The position numbers and the translations under genes are program-made. Below, piece by piece: positions 17,217 through 24,789 of a stretch of 46,189 nucleotides of DNA. Every line of letters begins with the position of its first letter. Position 1 is the stretch's first letter. The DNA is from Streptomyces melanogenes (lineage in GTDB: Bacteria; Actinomycetota; Actinomycetes; Streptomycetales; Streptomycetaceae), in assembly GCF_014649795.1 (NCBI RefSeq), contig NZ_BMTS01000011.1:1-46189 (forward strand), read 5' to 3'. Under the pieces are notes generated by a model. That model did no database searches, was not told where the DNA came from, and was given only the letters and a program-made list of their open reading frames with translations.

Positions 17217-17890
17217 TGCTGCTCCGCCTTCTTCGGGGTCACCTCGCTCGGGCGGACGATGACGTAGCCGTCGCCCTGGAGCATCAGCTGCACGGCCTCG
17301 CCGGAGCCACCGCGGATCATCGAGCCGATGGACTGCGAGCGGTGCAGCGAGGTGCTGAGGTTCGCGGTCCAGCCGACCACCGCGTCGGTGTCGACGTACA
17401 CCGGCTGCTGCGCGGTGACCGGGATGACCAGCGGGTTGCCCTCGCAGACCAGGCCGAGGCGGCCCCAGCCGGTGAAGACGCTGTTGAAGAGGCCGCCACC
17501 GGCGATGCCGGAGCCCTTGACGGTCTTGATCTCGTACGAGAGGGACGCGTCGAAGCAGAGGACGTTGCGGCCGTTGACCGTCAGGACGTCGCCCTGCTCG
17601 ATGTCGACGACGAAGCAGTTCTGCGCCTCGTGCGCGAACCACGCCTCGCCCTGGCCCTTGACGGCCATCAGCGGCAGGCCCTCGCCGGTGACGGCGCGCT
17701 TGAGCATGCCGCCTATGCCCTGGCCGCGGCGCTCGAACTGGAGGTTTCCGCGGTAGGCGATCATCGCACCCTGGCGCGCGAGCATCTCGCCGTTGACCGC
17801 GTACTTGATGGACTTGGCGTTCTGCAGGGTCATTCCGGCCTCGGTGGCCGGCTGCGCCATGTGCTCCGATGAGAAAAGATCGCTCTTCAT
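17213..17890 (-). CDS. AIM24 family protein
   Basis: This 225-residue protein belongs to the AIM24 (TIM24-like, double beta-barrel) family. Marks are the start region MTLQNAKSIKYAVNGEMLARQGAMIA, the repeated glycine turns GQGIGGMLKRAVTGEGLPLM and GSGIAGGGLFNSVFTGWG, and PVYVDTDAVVGWTANL. It has no signal peptide or clear membrane segment. The biochemical role is unknown, and several such genes usually occur per Streptomyces genome. It is the first gene of a chain with the ABC pair and the small cysteine-rich protein; all junctions are 4-base overlaps, which suggests one unit. Confidence 0.88.
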   Translation of the reverse strand: MKSDLFSSEHMAQPATEAGMTLQNAKSIKYAVNGEMLARQGAMIAYRGNLQFERRGQGIGGMLKRAVTGEGLPLMAVKGQGEAWFAHEAQNCFVVDIEQGDVLTVNGRNVLCFDASLSYEIKTVKGSGIAGGGLFNSVFTGWGRLGLVCEGNPLVIPVTAQQPVYVDTDAVVGWTANLSTSLHRSQSIGSMIRGGSGEAVQLMLQGDGYVIVRPSEVTPKKAEQH

Positions 17891-17961
17891 GGCAGGCATC
17901 CTGTCCCGGAACAGTTCCTTCCGCCAAGAATCCGGGAATCGACGGCTGGCAGACTGGTCGG

Positions 17962-18690
17962 GTGAGCAGTGAAGAGACCCCCGTGACCCCCGCGACGAGC
18001 CCGTTCCACCAGGAGCCGAACCCTCGCGACGAGGCCCCTCAGTACGTCCTCCCGATGGTCGTCCGCATCGAGAAGGCGGAGCCGCCGGCCCGCACCGACG
18101 CACTGGAGACGGCGGCCCGGGCCGTGCTGGTGATGCTCAGCGACGAGCGCTCGCTCGGCGACGGGGAGTGGGCGGCGGCGATGCGGGACTGGCAGGACGC
18201 CAGGATCCGCAAGGTGGTGCGGCGGGCGCGCGGCGCGGAGTGGCGCAAGGCCTCGGCGCTGCCGGGCATCACGGTCACCGGGAAGTCCGCCGAAGTGCGG
18301 GTCTTCCCGCCGGTCCCGCTCGACGGCTGGCCCAAGGAGCTGGTCAAGCTCCAGGTCTCCGGCACGGACCTGGACGACCCGGCCGAGCCGGGCGCGCCCG
18401 ACCTGCTCGCGCCTGTGCTGTGGCTCAACCCCGAGCTCGACATGTCGGCGGGCAAGGCGATGGCCCAGGCCGGGCACGGGGCGCAGCTCGCGTGGTGGGA
18501 GCTGTCGCAGGAGCAGCGCACGGCGTGGCGGGAGGCGGACTTCGCGCTTTCGGTACGGGTGGCGCCGCGCGGGGAGTGGGCGGCGCTGACGGCCAGTGGG
18601 CTGCCGGTGGTGCGGGACGCGGGGTTCACGGAGATCGCGCCGGGGTCCTGCACGGTGGTGGCGGACCATCCGGGGCTGCGGGGCCGCTGA
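17962..18690 (+). CDS. PTH2-type peptidyl-tRNA hydrolase-like protein
   Basis: This 242-residue protein has a C-terminal half that resembles archaeal/eukaryotic type-2 peptidyl-tRNA hydrolases: LNPELDMSAGKAMAQAGHGAQLAWW carries the Lys, Gln and His typical of the active site, and PGSCTVVADHPG closes the domain. The N-terminal ~110 residues (a basic DARIRKVVRRARGAEWRKA helix among them) are not part of the minimal domain of about 115 residues. Bacteria use Pth1 for essential recycling, so this could act on other substrates. The start is GTG 17962, without a strong ribosome-binding site, divergent from AIM24. Confidence 0.78.
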   Translation: MSSEETPVTPATSPFHQEPNPRDEAPQYVLPMVVRIEKAEPPARTDALETAARAVLVMLSDERSLGDGEWAAAMRDWQDARIRKVVRRARGAEWRKASALPGITVTGKSAEVRVFPPVPLDGWPKELVKLQVSGTDLDDPAEPGAPDLLAPVLWLNPELDMSAGKAMAQAGHGAQLAWWELSQEQRTAWREADFALSVRVAPRGEWAALTASGLPVVRDAGFTEIAPGSCTVVADHPGLRGR

Positions 18691-18777
18691 TCGCGGATCG
18701 TCCGAAAGGGCTGAACGCAACACGCGTCCCGTCCGTACCTCCCGGTACTGCCAAGTTGCCTGCCTGGGAGGCATGTT

Positions 18778-19428
18778 GTGGGACGCATCCGACGGACGGA
18801 CCGGACCGAAGGAGTCGGGATCCTCGGCCGGTTCAACGGAACGGCACTGATCATCGTGGCGCTCGCCGCCACCATCGGGGCGCTGGCCTTCCCCGTCTGG
18901 TCGTACGCCGACCGGCTCGGCACGGACAAGTCGAACCTTGACGCGGCGTCCGTGTCGACCCGCTGGGGCCCGCTCTCGCCCACCGACCGGGAGTTCGTGA
19001 CCAAGGTGCGCCTGGCCGGGCTGTGGGAGCTGCCCGCCGGGCAGCAGGCGCAGGAGCGGGCGCCCAGCATGGCGGTCAAGATGGCCGGGGACCACCTCGT
19101 GACCGGCCACACCGCGCTCGACAAGCACGTCCGGGACGTCGCCGCGCAGCTGGGCGTCGAGTTGCCCAACCAGCCCAACGAGCAGCAGCAGGGGTGGCTC
19201 AAGGAGCTGACGGCGGCGCAGGGGCGCGACTACGAGGTCAAGTTCGCGAACCTGCTGCGGCGCGCCCACGGCAAGGTCTTCAACCTGGTCGCCGAGGTGC
19301 GTGCCAACACCCGCAACTCCCTCGTACGGGACCTGGCGCAGGACGCCAACCAGACCGTGCTGGACCACATCAACATGCTGGAGGCGACAGGGATGGTGGA
19401 TTACGACGCGCTGGTGACGCAGAAGTAG
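18778..19428 (+). CDS. DUF4142 family protein (copy 1)
   Basis: This 216-residue protein has one N-terminal hydrophobic segment (about 22-42, ALIIVALAATIGALAFPVW) acting as an anchor or signal, then an exported, mainly helical DUF4142 domain (DREFVTKVRLAGLWELPAG, then HGKVFNLVAEVRANTRNSLV and a C-terminal VLDHINMLEATGMVDYDAL). GTG 18778 has GGGAGG 6 bases upstream. A second gene with closely similar sequence lies at 21310, on the other side of the DUF692 gene. The function of the family is unknown. Confidence 0.82.
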   Translation: MGRIRRTDRTEGVGILGRFNGTALIIVALAATIGALAFPVWSYADRLGTDKSNLDAASVSTRWGPLSPTDREFVTKVRLAGLWELPAGQQAQERAPSMAVKMAGDHLVTGHTALDKHVRDVAAQLGVELPNQPNEQQQGWLKELTAAQGRDYEVKFANLLRRAHGKVFNLVAEVRANTRNSLVRDLAQDANQTVLDHINMLEATGMVDYDALVTQK

Positions 19429-19474
19429 GCAGAGGCAGCCCTGGCCGTGGTCGGCTCGGCCTGGCTTGGTTTGG

Positions 19475-19527
19475 CCGCGCCAACCTCAAATGAAGCTCTG
19501 AAGGTGGGGCACGGCGGGTTGGCGCGG
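19475..19527. terminator. 11-bp inverted repeat after DUF4142 copy 1
   Basis: CCGCGCCAACC at 19475-19485 is perfectly complementary to 19517-19527, with a 31-base loop. It lies in the 185-bp gap before the DUF692 gene, so it may be a weak terminator or attenuator. Confidence 0.3.
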
Positions 19528-19613
19528 GCGTGGCGGGGCCATGACCACTCCACCACACGTCGTCGACGACGCCACGACATCGACTTCGACTTCGAACCGC
19601 CGGGGGGCGAACC

Positions 19614-21155
19614 ATGGAGCTGGGCATCGGTATCGGCTGGCGGCCCGAGATCGCCGACGCCGTCGAGCGGCTGCCGGGCGTCGACTGGGTGGAGGTGGTC
19701 GCCGAGAACCTCTGCCCCGGCCACCTTCCCGAGTCGCTGGTACGGCTGCGGCGGCGCGGGGTCACGGTCGTGCCGCACGGCGTCTCGCTCGGCCTCGGCG
19801 GCGCCGACCGGCCCGACCCGGGGCGCCTGGCAGACCTGGCCGCGCGGGCGGAGGCGCTGTCGGCTCCGCTGGTCACCGAGCACATCGCGTTCGTACGGGC
19901 CGGGGGCGCCCTCACCGCGTCGCCGCGCCTGGAGGCCGGTCACCTGCTGCCGGTGCCGCGCACCTGGGACGCGCTGGAGGTGCTCTGCGAGAACGTCCGC
20001 ATCGCGCAGGACGGCCTGCCGGTGCCGCTCGCCCTGGAGAACATAGCGGCGCTGGTGAACTGGCCGGACGAGGACATGACGGAGGGCCAGTTCCTCGCGG
20101 AGCTGGTGGAGCGTACGGGGGTGCGGCTCCTCATCGACGTGGCGAACCTCCACACGAACCGGGTGAACCGGGGGGAGGACCCGGTGAAGGCCCTCGCCGA
20201 GCTGCCGGTGGAGGCGATCGCGTACGTGCATGTCGCCGGGGGCGTCGAGAAGGACGGGGTGTGGCACGACACGCATGCGCATCCGGTGGGGGTGGAGGTG
20301 CTCGATGTGTTGGCCGAGCTGGTGTCGCGGGTTTCGCCTCCGGGGGTGCTGCTGGAGCGGGACGAGGCGTTTCCGCCGGAGGCGGAGCTGGCGGGGGAAC
20401 TGGGGGCGATCCGCGCCGTGCTGGCGGGGAATTCCCCCATCCCACCCCTTCCCGAAACCCTCCGGGGGTGGGGAGTGGCTGAGGAAGGTCTGCCGGGGGC
20501 TACGCCCCCTGCACCCCCAGCGGGGCCTGCGGCCCCTGCACCCCGCTCGGGGCTCCGCCCCGGACCCCGCTCCTCAAACGCCGGAGGGGCTGAATTTCCG
20601 TGCCGCCCGGGCCGGAGACACCTAGGGGCGCGGGGAACTGCGCGACCAGCCCCCACCGGCTCGCAGCCGACAAACGAGGCTGCCCGCCAGAGGCCACGCG
20701 GCGGAGCCGCACATGTCACAGCCGGGAAGGGGCGGGGTGGGGGAAAATCCGCCGGGGCCGACGCCCGGCTTCGGGTCGCTCTCGCTCAGACCTCCCTCCT
20801 CTCCGCCCTCGTCGCCGGCACCCCCGTCCCCCAAGGGTTCGACCCCACCCGGCTCCGCGTCCAGGCCCGCGCCCTCGCCGCCAAGCGCGCCGACGTCGTC
20901 GCGAAGGTGGCGCCGGAGCTGCCCCGGATCCTCGGGGACGCGTACCGGCCGGCGTATCTCGCGTACGCCAGGAGCCGCCCGATGCGCGACGGCTACCGTC
21001 GCGACGCCCTCGACTTCGTGGAGTCGCTGCTCAAGGAGGACGGCCTCGACACCGACGTCGCACGGCAGTTGGGGCGGTGGTGGAAGGAGCGCGCCGGCAC
21101 CCGCCCGCAGGGGCGCGCCGCCCGCTTCCTGAAGGGGCTCGTGAGGGCCGCCTAG
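19614..21155 (+). CDS. DUF692 (MNIO) enzyme with SCO6045-like C-terminal domain, split by an in-frame repeat
   Basis: The 513-residue reading frame has three parts. Residues 1-272 are a DUF692 TIM barrel, the multinuclear non-haem iron oxidase family of MbnB and TglH. Likely metal ligands are in TEHIAFVRA, LALENIAAL, LLIDVANLHTNR, IAYVHVAGG, WHDTHAHPV and LLERDEAFP. Residues 273-378 come from a 318-bp dispersed repeat and are Pro/Gly/Arg/Ala-rich with no fold. Residues 380-513 are a helical domain (RLRVALAQTSLLSALVAGTPVPQGFD onward) that I recall as the C-terminus of SCO6045-type proteins. MNIO enzymes modify peptides, often at Cys, Asn or Asp; no substrate is obvious here. The ATG start has GGGGGGCG just upstream. 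Confidence 0.82.
   Translation: MELGIGIGWRPEIADAVERLPGVDWVEVVAENLCPGHLPESLVRLRRRGVTVVPHGVSLGLGGADRPDPGRLADLAARAEALSAPLVTEHIAFVRAGGALTASPRLEAGHLLPVPRTWDALEVLCENVRIAQDGLPVPLALENIAALVNWPDEDMTEGQFLAELVERTGVRLLIDVANLHTNRVNRGEDPVKALAELPVEAIAYVHVAGGVEKDGVWHDTHAHPVGVEVLDVLAELVSRVSPPGVLLERDEAFPPEAELAGELGAIRAVLAGNSPIPPLPETLRGWGVAEEGLPGATPPAPPAGPAAPAPRSGLRPGPRSSNAGGAEFPCRPGRRHLGARGTARPAPTGSQPTNEAARQRPRGGAAHVTAGKGRGGGKSAGADARLRVALAQTSLLSALVAGTPVPQGFDPTRLRVQARALAAKRADVVAKVAPELPRILGDAYRPAYLAYARSRPMRDGYRRDALDFVESLLKEDGLDTDVARQLGRWWKERAGTRPQGRAARFLKGLVRAA
20431..20748 (+). repeat. 318-bp dispersed Streptomyces repeat with terminal inverted repeats (MITE-like)
   Basis: The element is bounded by imperfect inverted repeats of about 24-26 bp: 20431-20454 (ATTCCCCCATCCCACCCC then TTCCCG) and 20723-20748 (CGGGAAGGGG then CGGGGTGGGGGAAAAT), differing by two substitutions and a 2-base indel. 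Inside are several short GC palindromes (such as GGGGGCTACGCCCCC) and sequences I recognise from common Streptomyces intergenic repeats (CTCCTCAAACGCCGGAGGGG, GGGGCGCGGGGAACTGCGCG). Bases 20694-20723 recur exactly at 30304-30333. The length, 318 = 3 x 106, keeps the host frame open. No clear target-site duplication is seen. Confidence 0.8.
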
Positions 21156-21309
21156 ACGAGGGCGGGCAAAGTACCAGCCGCCGCCACCCCCCGTGGCCGC
21201 CTCGTCCAACTCGTGATGCCTCCCACACGGTCCCGTCACTGTTTTCCTCAAAAGACTCCCCGGATCACCCGCCTCCGCATTACCGTGCGCACCGCACTTG
21301 GAGGCTTTC

Positions 21310-22056
21310 ATGCGTCGGATAATCCTTTCCGGTACCGGCCTGGTCGTCGTCGCCCTGACCGCGACCATCGCCGCCCTGCTCTTCCCCGTCTGGTCCTACG
21401 CCGACCGCTCGGGCACCGGGCTCGCCAATCTCAACGCCGGGTCCGTGCCCACCCGCTGGGGGCCGCTGTCGGCCGCCGACCGGGACTTCGTCGTACGGGT
21501 CAGACTGGCCGGGCTGTGGGAGCTGCCCGCCGGGCAGCAGGCCGTCGAGCGGGCGCCCAGCGCGGCCGTGACGGCCGCCGGGCACCACCTCGTCGACGGG
21601 CACGCCTTCCTCGACGCGCGCGTGCGCGAGGTCGCGGCCCAGCTCGGGATGGAGCTGCCCGACCAGCCCAACGCCCAACAGCAGGGGTGGCTGCGGACCT
21701 TGACGTCGGAGAGCGGCAGCACGTACGAGAAGGACTTCGCCAACATCCTGCGCTCGGCGCATGGGAAGGTGTTCTCGCTGGTCGCGCAGGTCCGCGCCAA
21801 CACCCGCAACTCGCTGGTGCGCGCGCTCGCCGACGACGCCAACACGACGGTCCTGGACCACATCCGGATGCTGGAGGCGACCGGCCTCGTCGACTTCGAC
21901 GCGCTGGCCCGGGACAGCGTCGCGAACACCACCGCGTCCCCGAGCGGACCGCCCCCGCCCACGCCGGGCGCCACTCCCGCCTCCCCCGTACCGGTCACCC
22001 CGTCGTTCCCGCTGCCGCCCGCCGCCAGCCGCGCCAACCCCACCGACACTCCGTAA
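21310..22056 (+). CDS. DUF4142 family protein (copy 2)
   Basis: This 248-residue protein is a paralogue of the one at 18778 and matches it from the membrane anchor (FPVWSYADR) to LEATGLVDFDAL. Examples are RWGPLS and VRLAGLWELPAGQQA, which both share, and ANTRNSLV. It adds a C-terminal tail of about 40 residues rich in Pro, Ser and Thr (TASPSGPPPPTPGATPAS), absent from copy 1. ATG 21310 has TTGGAGG 6 bases upstream; TTG 21298 is inside that site. It should be anchored with the domain outside the membrane. Function unknown. Confidence 0.82.
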   Translation: MRRIILSGTGLVVVALTATIAALLFPVWSYADRSGTGLANLNAGSVPTRWGPLSAADRDFVVRVRLAGLWELPAGQQAVERAPSAAVTAAGHHLVDGHAFLDARVREVAAQLGMELPDQPNAQQQGWLRTLTSESGSTYEKDFANILRSAHGKVFSLVAQVRANTRNSLVRALADDANTTVLDHIRMLEATGLVDFDALARDSVANTTASPSGPPPPTPGATPASPVPVTPSFPLPPAASRANPTDTP

Positions 22057-22130
22057 CGAACCGATAACTCCATGTCCACATCATGGGAAAGGCATGGCGC
22101 CGAGCTGACCGCTTCGCATACAACTCGGCC

Positions 22131-22880
22131 ATGTTCTGGGTACTTTTCCTGGTCGCCGCGTGCCTCGCGTCCGCGCTCTCGTGCGCGCGGCTCTGCCTCG
22201 CCGCGTCCGCGGCGGCCGACCAGGGTCCGGTCACCCGGGACCCGGAACTCGGCCTCTCGCTGTACGAGGCGGCGTTCCTGGCGGGCGGCCCGTTCCGGGT
22301 CACCGATCTGACCCTGGTCACCATGCACCGCGCCCGCCGGCTGCTGCTCGCGCACACCGGCTGGGCCACGGTCGTCGACCCGGAGGGCCGCGACGACCTG
22401 GAGCGGTCGGTGATCGGCGCGATCGGCCCGGGCGGACAGGCCCGGATAGCGTCGATCCGGTCGGCCACGGCCGCCGCCGACGCGGTGCACGCCCTGGCCG
22501 ACCGGCTGGCGGCCGCCGGGCTCGCCGTGCCGGACGCGACCAGGACGGGCGTCACGGCCTCCGTACGGGCCGTGCGCGGCGCGGCGGCGCTCACCCTCGC
22601 CCTGGGCGTGATCGCCTTCCTGATGCCCGGTCAGGACCGCGCCACCCAGGCCGAGATCGCCGCCTGGTTCTCGCTGCCGCTGGTCCTGACGCTGGGCTGC
22701 CTCTTCATCGCCCGCTTCGAGGTCCATCCGCACACCCGCTGGGCCTCCCCCGACGGCCAGCGCCTGCTCGGCCGGATCGACCCGGCCGGCGACCCGCTCA
22801 CCGCCGTCGCGGTACGAGGCGTGAGCGCGGTGGACGACCCGGCGTTACGGACCGCCCTGAGCGGCCGACGGGCGGCCTGA
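22131..22880 (+). CDS. TIGR04222-type membrane protein
   Basis: This protein of about 249 residues has an N-terminal membrane helix (MFWVLFLVAACLASALSCARL), a soluble middle (LSLYEAAFLAGGPFRVTDLTLVTMHRAR, the most family-like part), and two further hydrophobic segments near 165-215. I associate it with the TIGR04222 family, which I recall beside DUF692 genes in Streptomyces. Members I remember end in long Gly/Cys-rich tails; this one ends RTALSGRRAA and has none. Start ATG 22131 is chosen by family resemblance; ATG 22083 is in frame and neither has a good ribosome-binding site. Confidence 0.72.
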   Translation: MFWVLFLVAACLASALSCARLCLAASAAADQGPVTRDPELGLSLYEAAFLAGGPFRVTDLTLVTMHRARRLLLAHTGWATVVDPEGRDDLERSVIGAIGPGGQARIASIRSATAAADAVHALADRLAAAGLAVPDATRTGVTASVRAVRGAAALTLALGVIAFLMPGQDRATQAEIAAWFSLPLVLTLGCLFIARFEVHPHTRWASPDGQRLLGRIDPAGDPLTAVAVRGVSAVDDPALRTALSGRRAA

Positions 22881-22955
22881 CCCGCACGTCGCTCGACGCC
22901 GGTGATCTCGGACTTTGATCCCGGCGCACCGCACGCCGGTGCTTTACTTCATCAA

Positions 22956-22983
22956 TTACTCCGCTAATCATCCCTTTTATACC
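22956..22983 (+). promoter_or_regulatory. candidate promoter of the secreted hydrolase gene
   Basis: TTACTC (22956-22961) and TATACC (22978-22983) are 16 bp apart in an AT-rich stretch that stands out from its surroundings, 38 bp before the start codon. By eye only. Confidence 0.35.
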
Positions 22984-23021
22984 GGGCCTGTCGTGCCGGA
23001 TGGACCGCAAAGGGATGTGCG

Positions 23022-24620
23022 ATGAGAGCAGCAGCGCTGTACGGAACGCTCGGTTCCCTCGTTCTTTCCACCCTGGCCGCCGCACCGGCCGGCGGCGTGG
23101 ATCCGCTCACCGCCGAGGCACGCGGCACCGTGGTCGCCGCCCAGCGCGCGGCCGCCACCGGGATCGCCTTCGGCCGCTGCCCCAAAGTGGAGATGCTCCC
23201 CGACTCCGTCCAGTGCGGCACGGTCCGGGTCCCGCTCGACTACGCCAAACCGAGGGGCCGTCAGATCTCCCTCACCGTCAGCCGGGTGCGGTCCACCGGC
23301 AAGCGGGCCGTGCGCCAGGGCTCCCTGGTCTACAACCCCGGCGGCCCGGGCGCCTCCAGCATGTACTTCCCGATGGTCGCGAACCTGCCCGAGTGGAAGC
23401 GGATCGCGGGGGCGTACGACCTGGTCGGCTACGCCCCGCGCGGGGTGGGCCGCTCCGCGCCGCTGTCCTGCCAGGACCCGAAGGACTTCACCAAGGCGCC
23501 CACGCAGTCCCCGACCGACCCCTCGCCCTCGTACAAGATGGAGCGGATCGCGCAGGCCAAGGCGTACGCGCAGGGCTGTGCGCGGAACGCGGGCGCGGCG
23601 CTGCGGCACTACACGAGCCTCAACAACGCGCGCGACCTCGATGTGCTGCGGGCCGCGCTCGGCGAGCGGAAGCTGACGTTCGTCGGCGCCTCCTACGGGA
23701 CGTACTTCGGCGCGGTGTACGCCACGCTCTTCCCCTCCCACGTGCGCCGGATGGTCTTCGACTCGGCGGTCGACCCCGCCCCGGCGCAGATCTGGTACCG
23801 CAACAACCTCGACCAGTCGCTGGCGTTCGAGAGCCGCTGGGAGGACTTCCGCGCCTGGGTCGCCCGGCACGACGGCGTCTACCACCTGGGCACCACGGCC
23901 GAGCAGGTCCTGGAGAACTTCGAGAAGGTGCGCGCCAGGCTGGCCGAGGAGCCCGCGGGCGGCAAGGTCGGACCGGCCCAGCTCCAGGGCGCGTTCCTCA
24001 AAGCCGGGTACTACGACGACTACTGGGCGATGCGGGCGACCGCGCTCTCGGCGTACCTCAAGGGCGACCCCAAGCCGCTGATCGCGCAGGCGGCGCCGCG
24101 CCCGGAGGGGGCGTGGGACGACGAGAACGGGAACGCGGTGTACACGGCGGTCGAGTGCAACGACGCGCCCTGGCCGACGGACTGGGCCACCTGGGACCGC
24201 GACAACAGCGAGCTCGCGGAGATCGCCCCGTTCGAGACGTGGGACAACGCGTGGATGAACCTGCCGTGCGCCTACTGGCCGGCACCCCGGCAGAAGCCGG
24301 TGGACGTACGGGCGGAGCACGGGGCGCTACCGCCGACGCTGATCCTGGCGGCCGAGCGGGACGCGGCGACGCCGTACCCGGGGGCGCTGGAGCTCCAGCG
24401 CAGACTGCCGGGGTCGGTCCTGGTGACCGAGAAGGACGCCGGTACGCACGGCATCGGCGGCGGTCCCAACCAGTGCGTGAACGGCTACCTGGTGGACTAC
24501 CTGCTGAACGGACGGACGCCGGTGCGGCGCGCTGCGTGCGCGCCGCACCCGGAGCCGAACCCGGTGTCGCTGGACGAGCGGTCGGCGCCCAGGGCTGGGC
24601 AGCGGCCGTCCGCTCTCTGA
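23022..24620 (+). CDS. secreted tripeptidyl aminopeptidase-like alpha/beta hydrolase (Slp/Tap type)
   Basis: This 532-residue protein has a Sec signal (LYGTLGSLVLSTLAAAPAGG, about 6-25) and an alpha/beta-hydrolase fold of the mycelium-associated tripeptidyl aminopeptidase family (SlpD/SlpE/Tap), which trims tripeptides from exported proteins. Marks are YNPGGPGASS (oxyanion), FVGASYGTYFG (nucleophile Ser), LILAAERDAATP (Asp) and DAGTHGIGGGPNQC (His), plus conserved cysteine pairs such as FGRCPK/VQCGTV. ATG 23022 follows AAAGGG. The Arg-rich C-terminal end after the last Cys is short and may be disordered. It stands alone, with a terminator after it. Confidence 0.88.
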   Translation: MRAAALYGTLGSLVLSTLAAAPAGGVDPLTAEARGTVVAAQRAAATGIAFGRCPKVEMLPDSVQCGTVRVPLDYAKPRGRQISLTVSRVRSTGKRAVRQGSLVYNPGGPGASSMYFPMVANLPEWKRIAGAYDLVGYAPRGVGRSAPLSCQDPKDFTKAPTQSPTDPSPSYKMERIAQAKAYAQGCARNAGAALRHYTSLNNARDLDVLRAALGERKLTFVGASYGTYFGAVYATLFPSHVRRMVFDSAVDPAPAQIWYRNNLDQSLAFESRWEDFRAWVARHDGVYHLGTTAEQVLENFEKVRARLAEEPAGGKVGPAQLQGAFLKAGYYDDYWAMRATALSAYLKGDPKPLIAQAAPRPEGAWDDENGNAVYTAVECNDAPWPTDWATWDRDNSELAEIAPFETWDNAWMNLPCAYWPAPRQKPVDVRAEHGALPPTLILAAERDAATPYPGALELQRRLPGSVLVTEKDAGTHGIGGGPNQCVNGYLVDYLLNGRTPVRRAACAPHPEPNPVSLDERSAPRAGQRPSAL

Positions 24621-24641
24621 TCTTCCGGGTCAGGGGTGGAT

Positions 24642-24666
24642 CCGGGCCCGCTCTGGGCGGGCCCGG
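24642..24666 (+). terminator. terminator hairpin after the secreted hydrolase gene
   Basis: A perfect 10-bp stem, CCGGGCCCGC with its complement, closes a 5-base loop 21 bases after the stop codon. No T-run follows, as often in Streptomyces. Confidence 0.65.
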
Positions 24667-24694
24667 TCACCGGGCATACGCGGTGGGGGCGGCC

Positions 24695-24744
24695 GTCAGG
24701 CCAGGCCCGCCACCAGGTCCGCGACCGACTTGCGGCGGCCCGTG
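24695..24744 (-). pseudogene. orphan copy of the hemQ 3' end
   Basis: On the minus strand these 50 bases encode TGRRKSVADLVAGLA followed by a stop, exactly the last 15 residues of HemQ, but lie 94 bp beyond the real hemQ end. DNA identity to the real end is 37 of 50, with all differences silent. The orphan uses normal Streptomyces codons (CGC, CTG, GTG, GCC), whereas the functional hemQ end uses AGG AGG, GTT and GAT. It has no start codon and is a gene remnant. Confidence 0.85.
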
Positions 24745-24788
24745 CTGCATCTCCCGGGGGACAACCCCCGGACCCCCGGCCGGGGGCC
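24745..24788. repeat. short GC-palindromic repeat segment between the two hemQ tails
   Basis: This 44-bp segment contains CCGGGGG-ACAA-CCCCCGG (7-bp stem, 4-base loop) followed by the palindrome CCCCCGGCCGGGGG. The first part looks like a dispersed Streptomyces intergenic repeat I have seen often (GGGGGTTGTCCCCCGGGAGATGCA on the other strand). It may serve as the hemQ terminator. Confidence 0.6.
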
Positions 24789-24789
24789 G

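Noticed and set aside
20713..21132. ATG inside the repeat as a separate start for the C-terminal DUF692-associated domain
   Set aside because: That ATG is in a different frame from the domain; the domain's own frame has no start codon just upstream.
24695..24744. The orphan hemQ tail as a small independent gene
   Set aside because: It has no start codon or ribosome-binding site and is only 15 codons, identical in product to the hemQ end.
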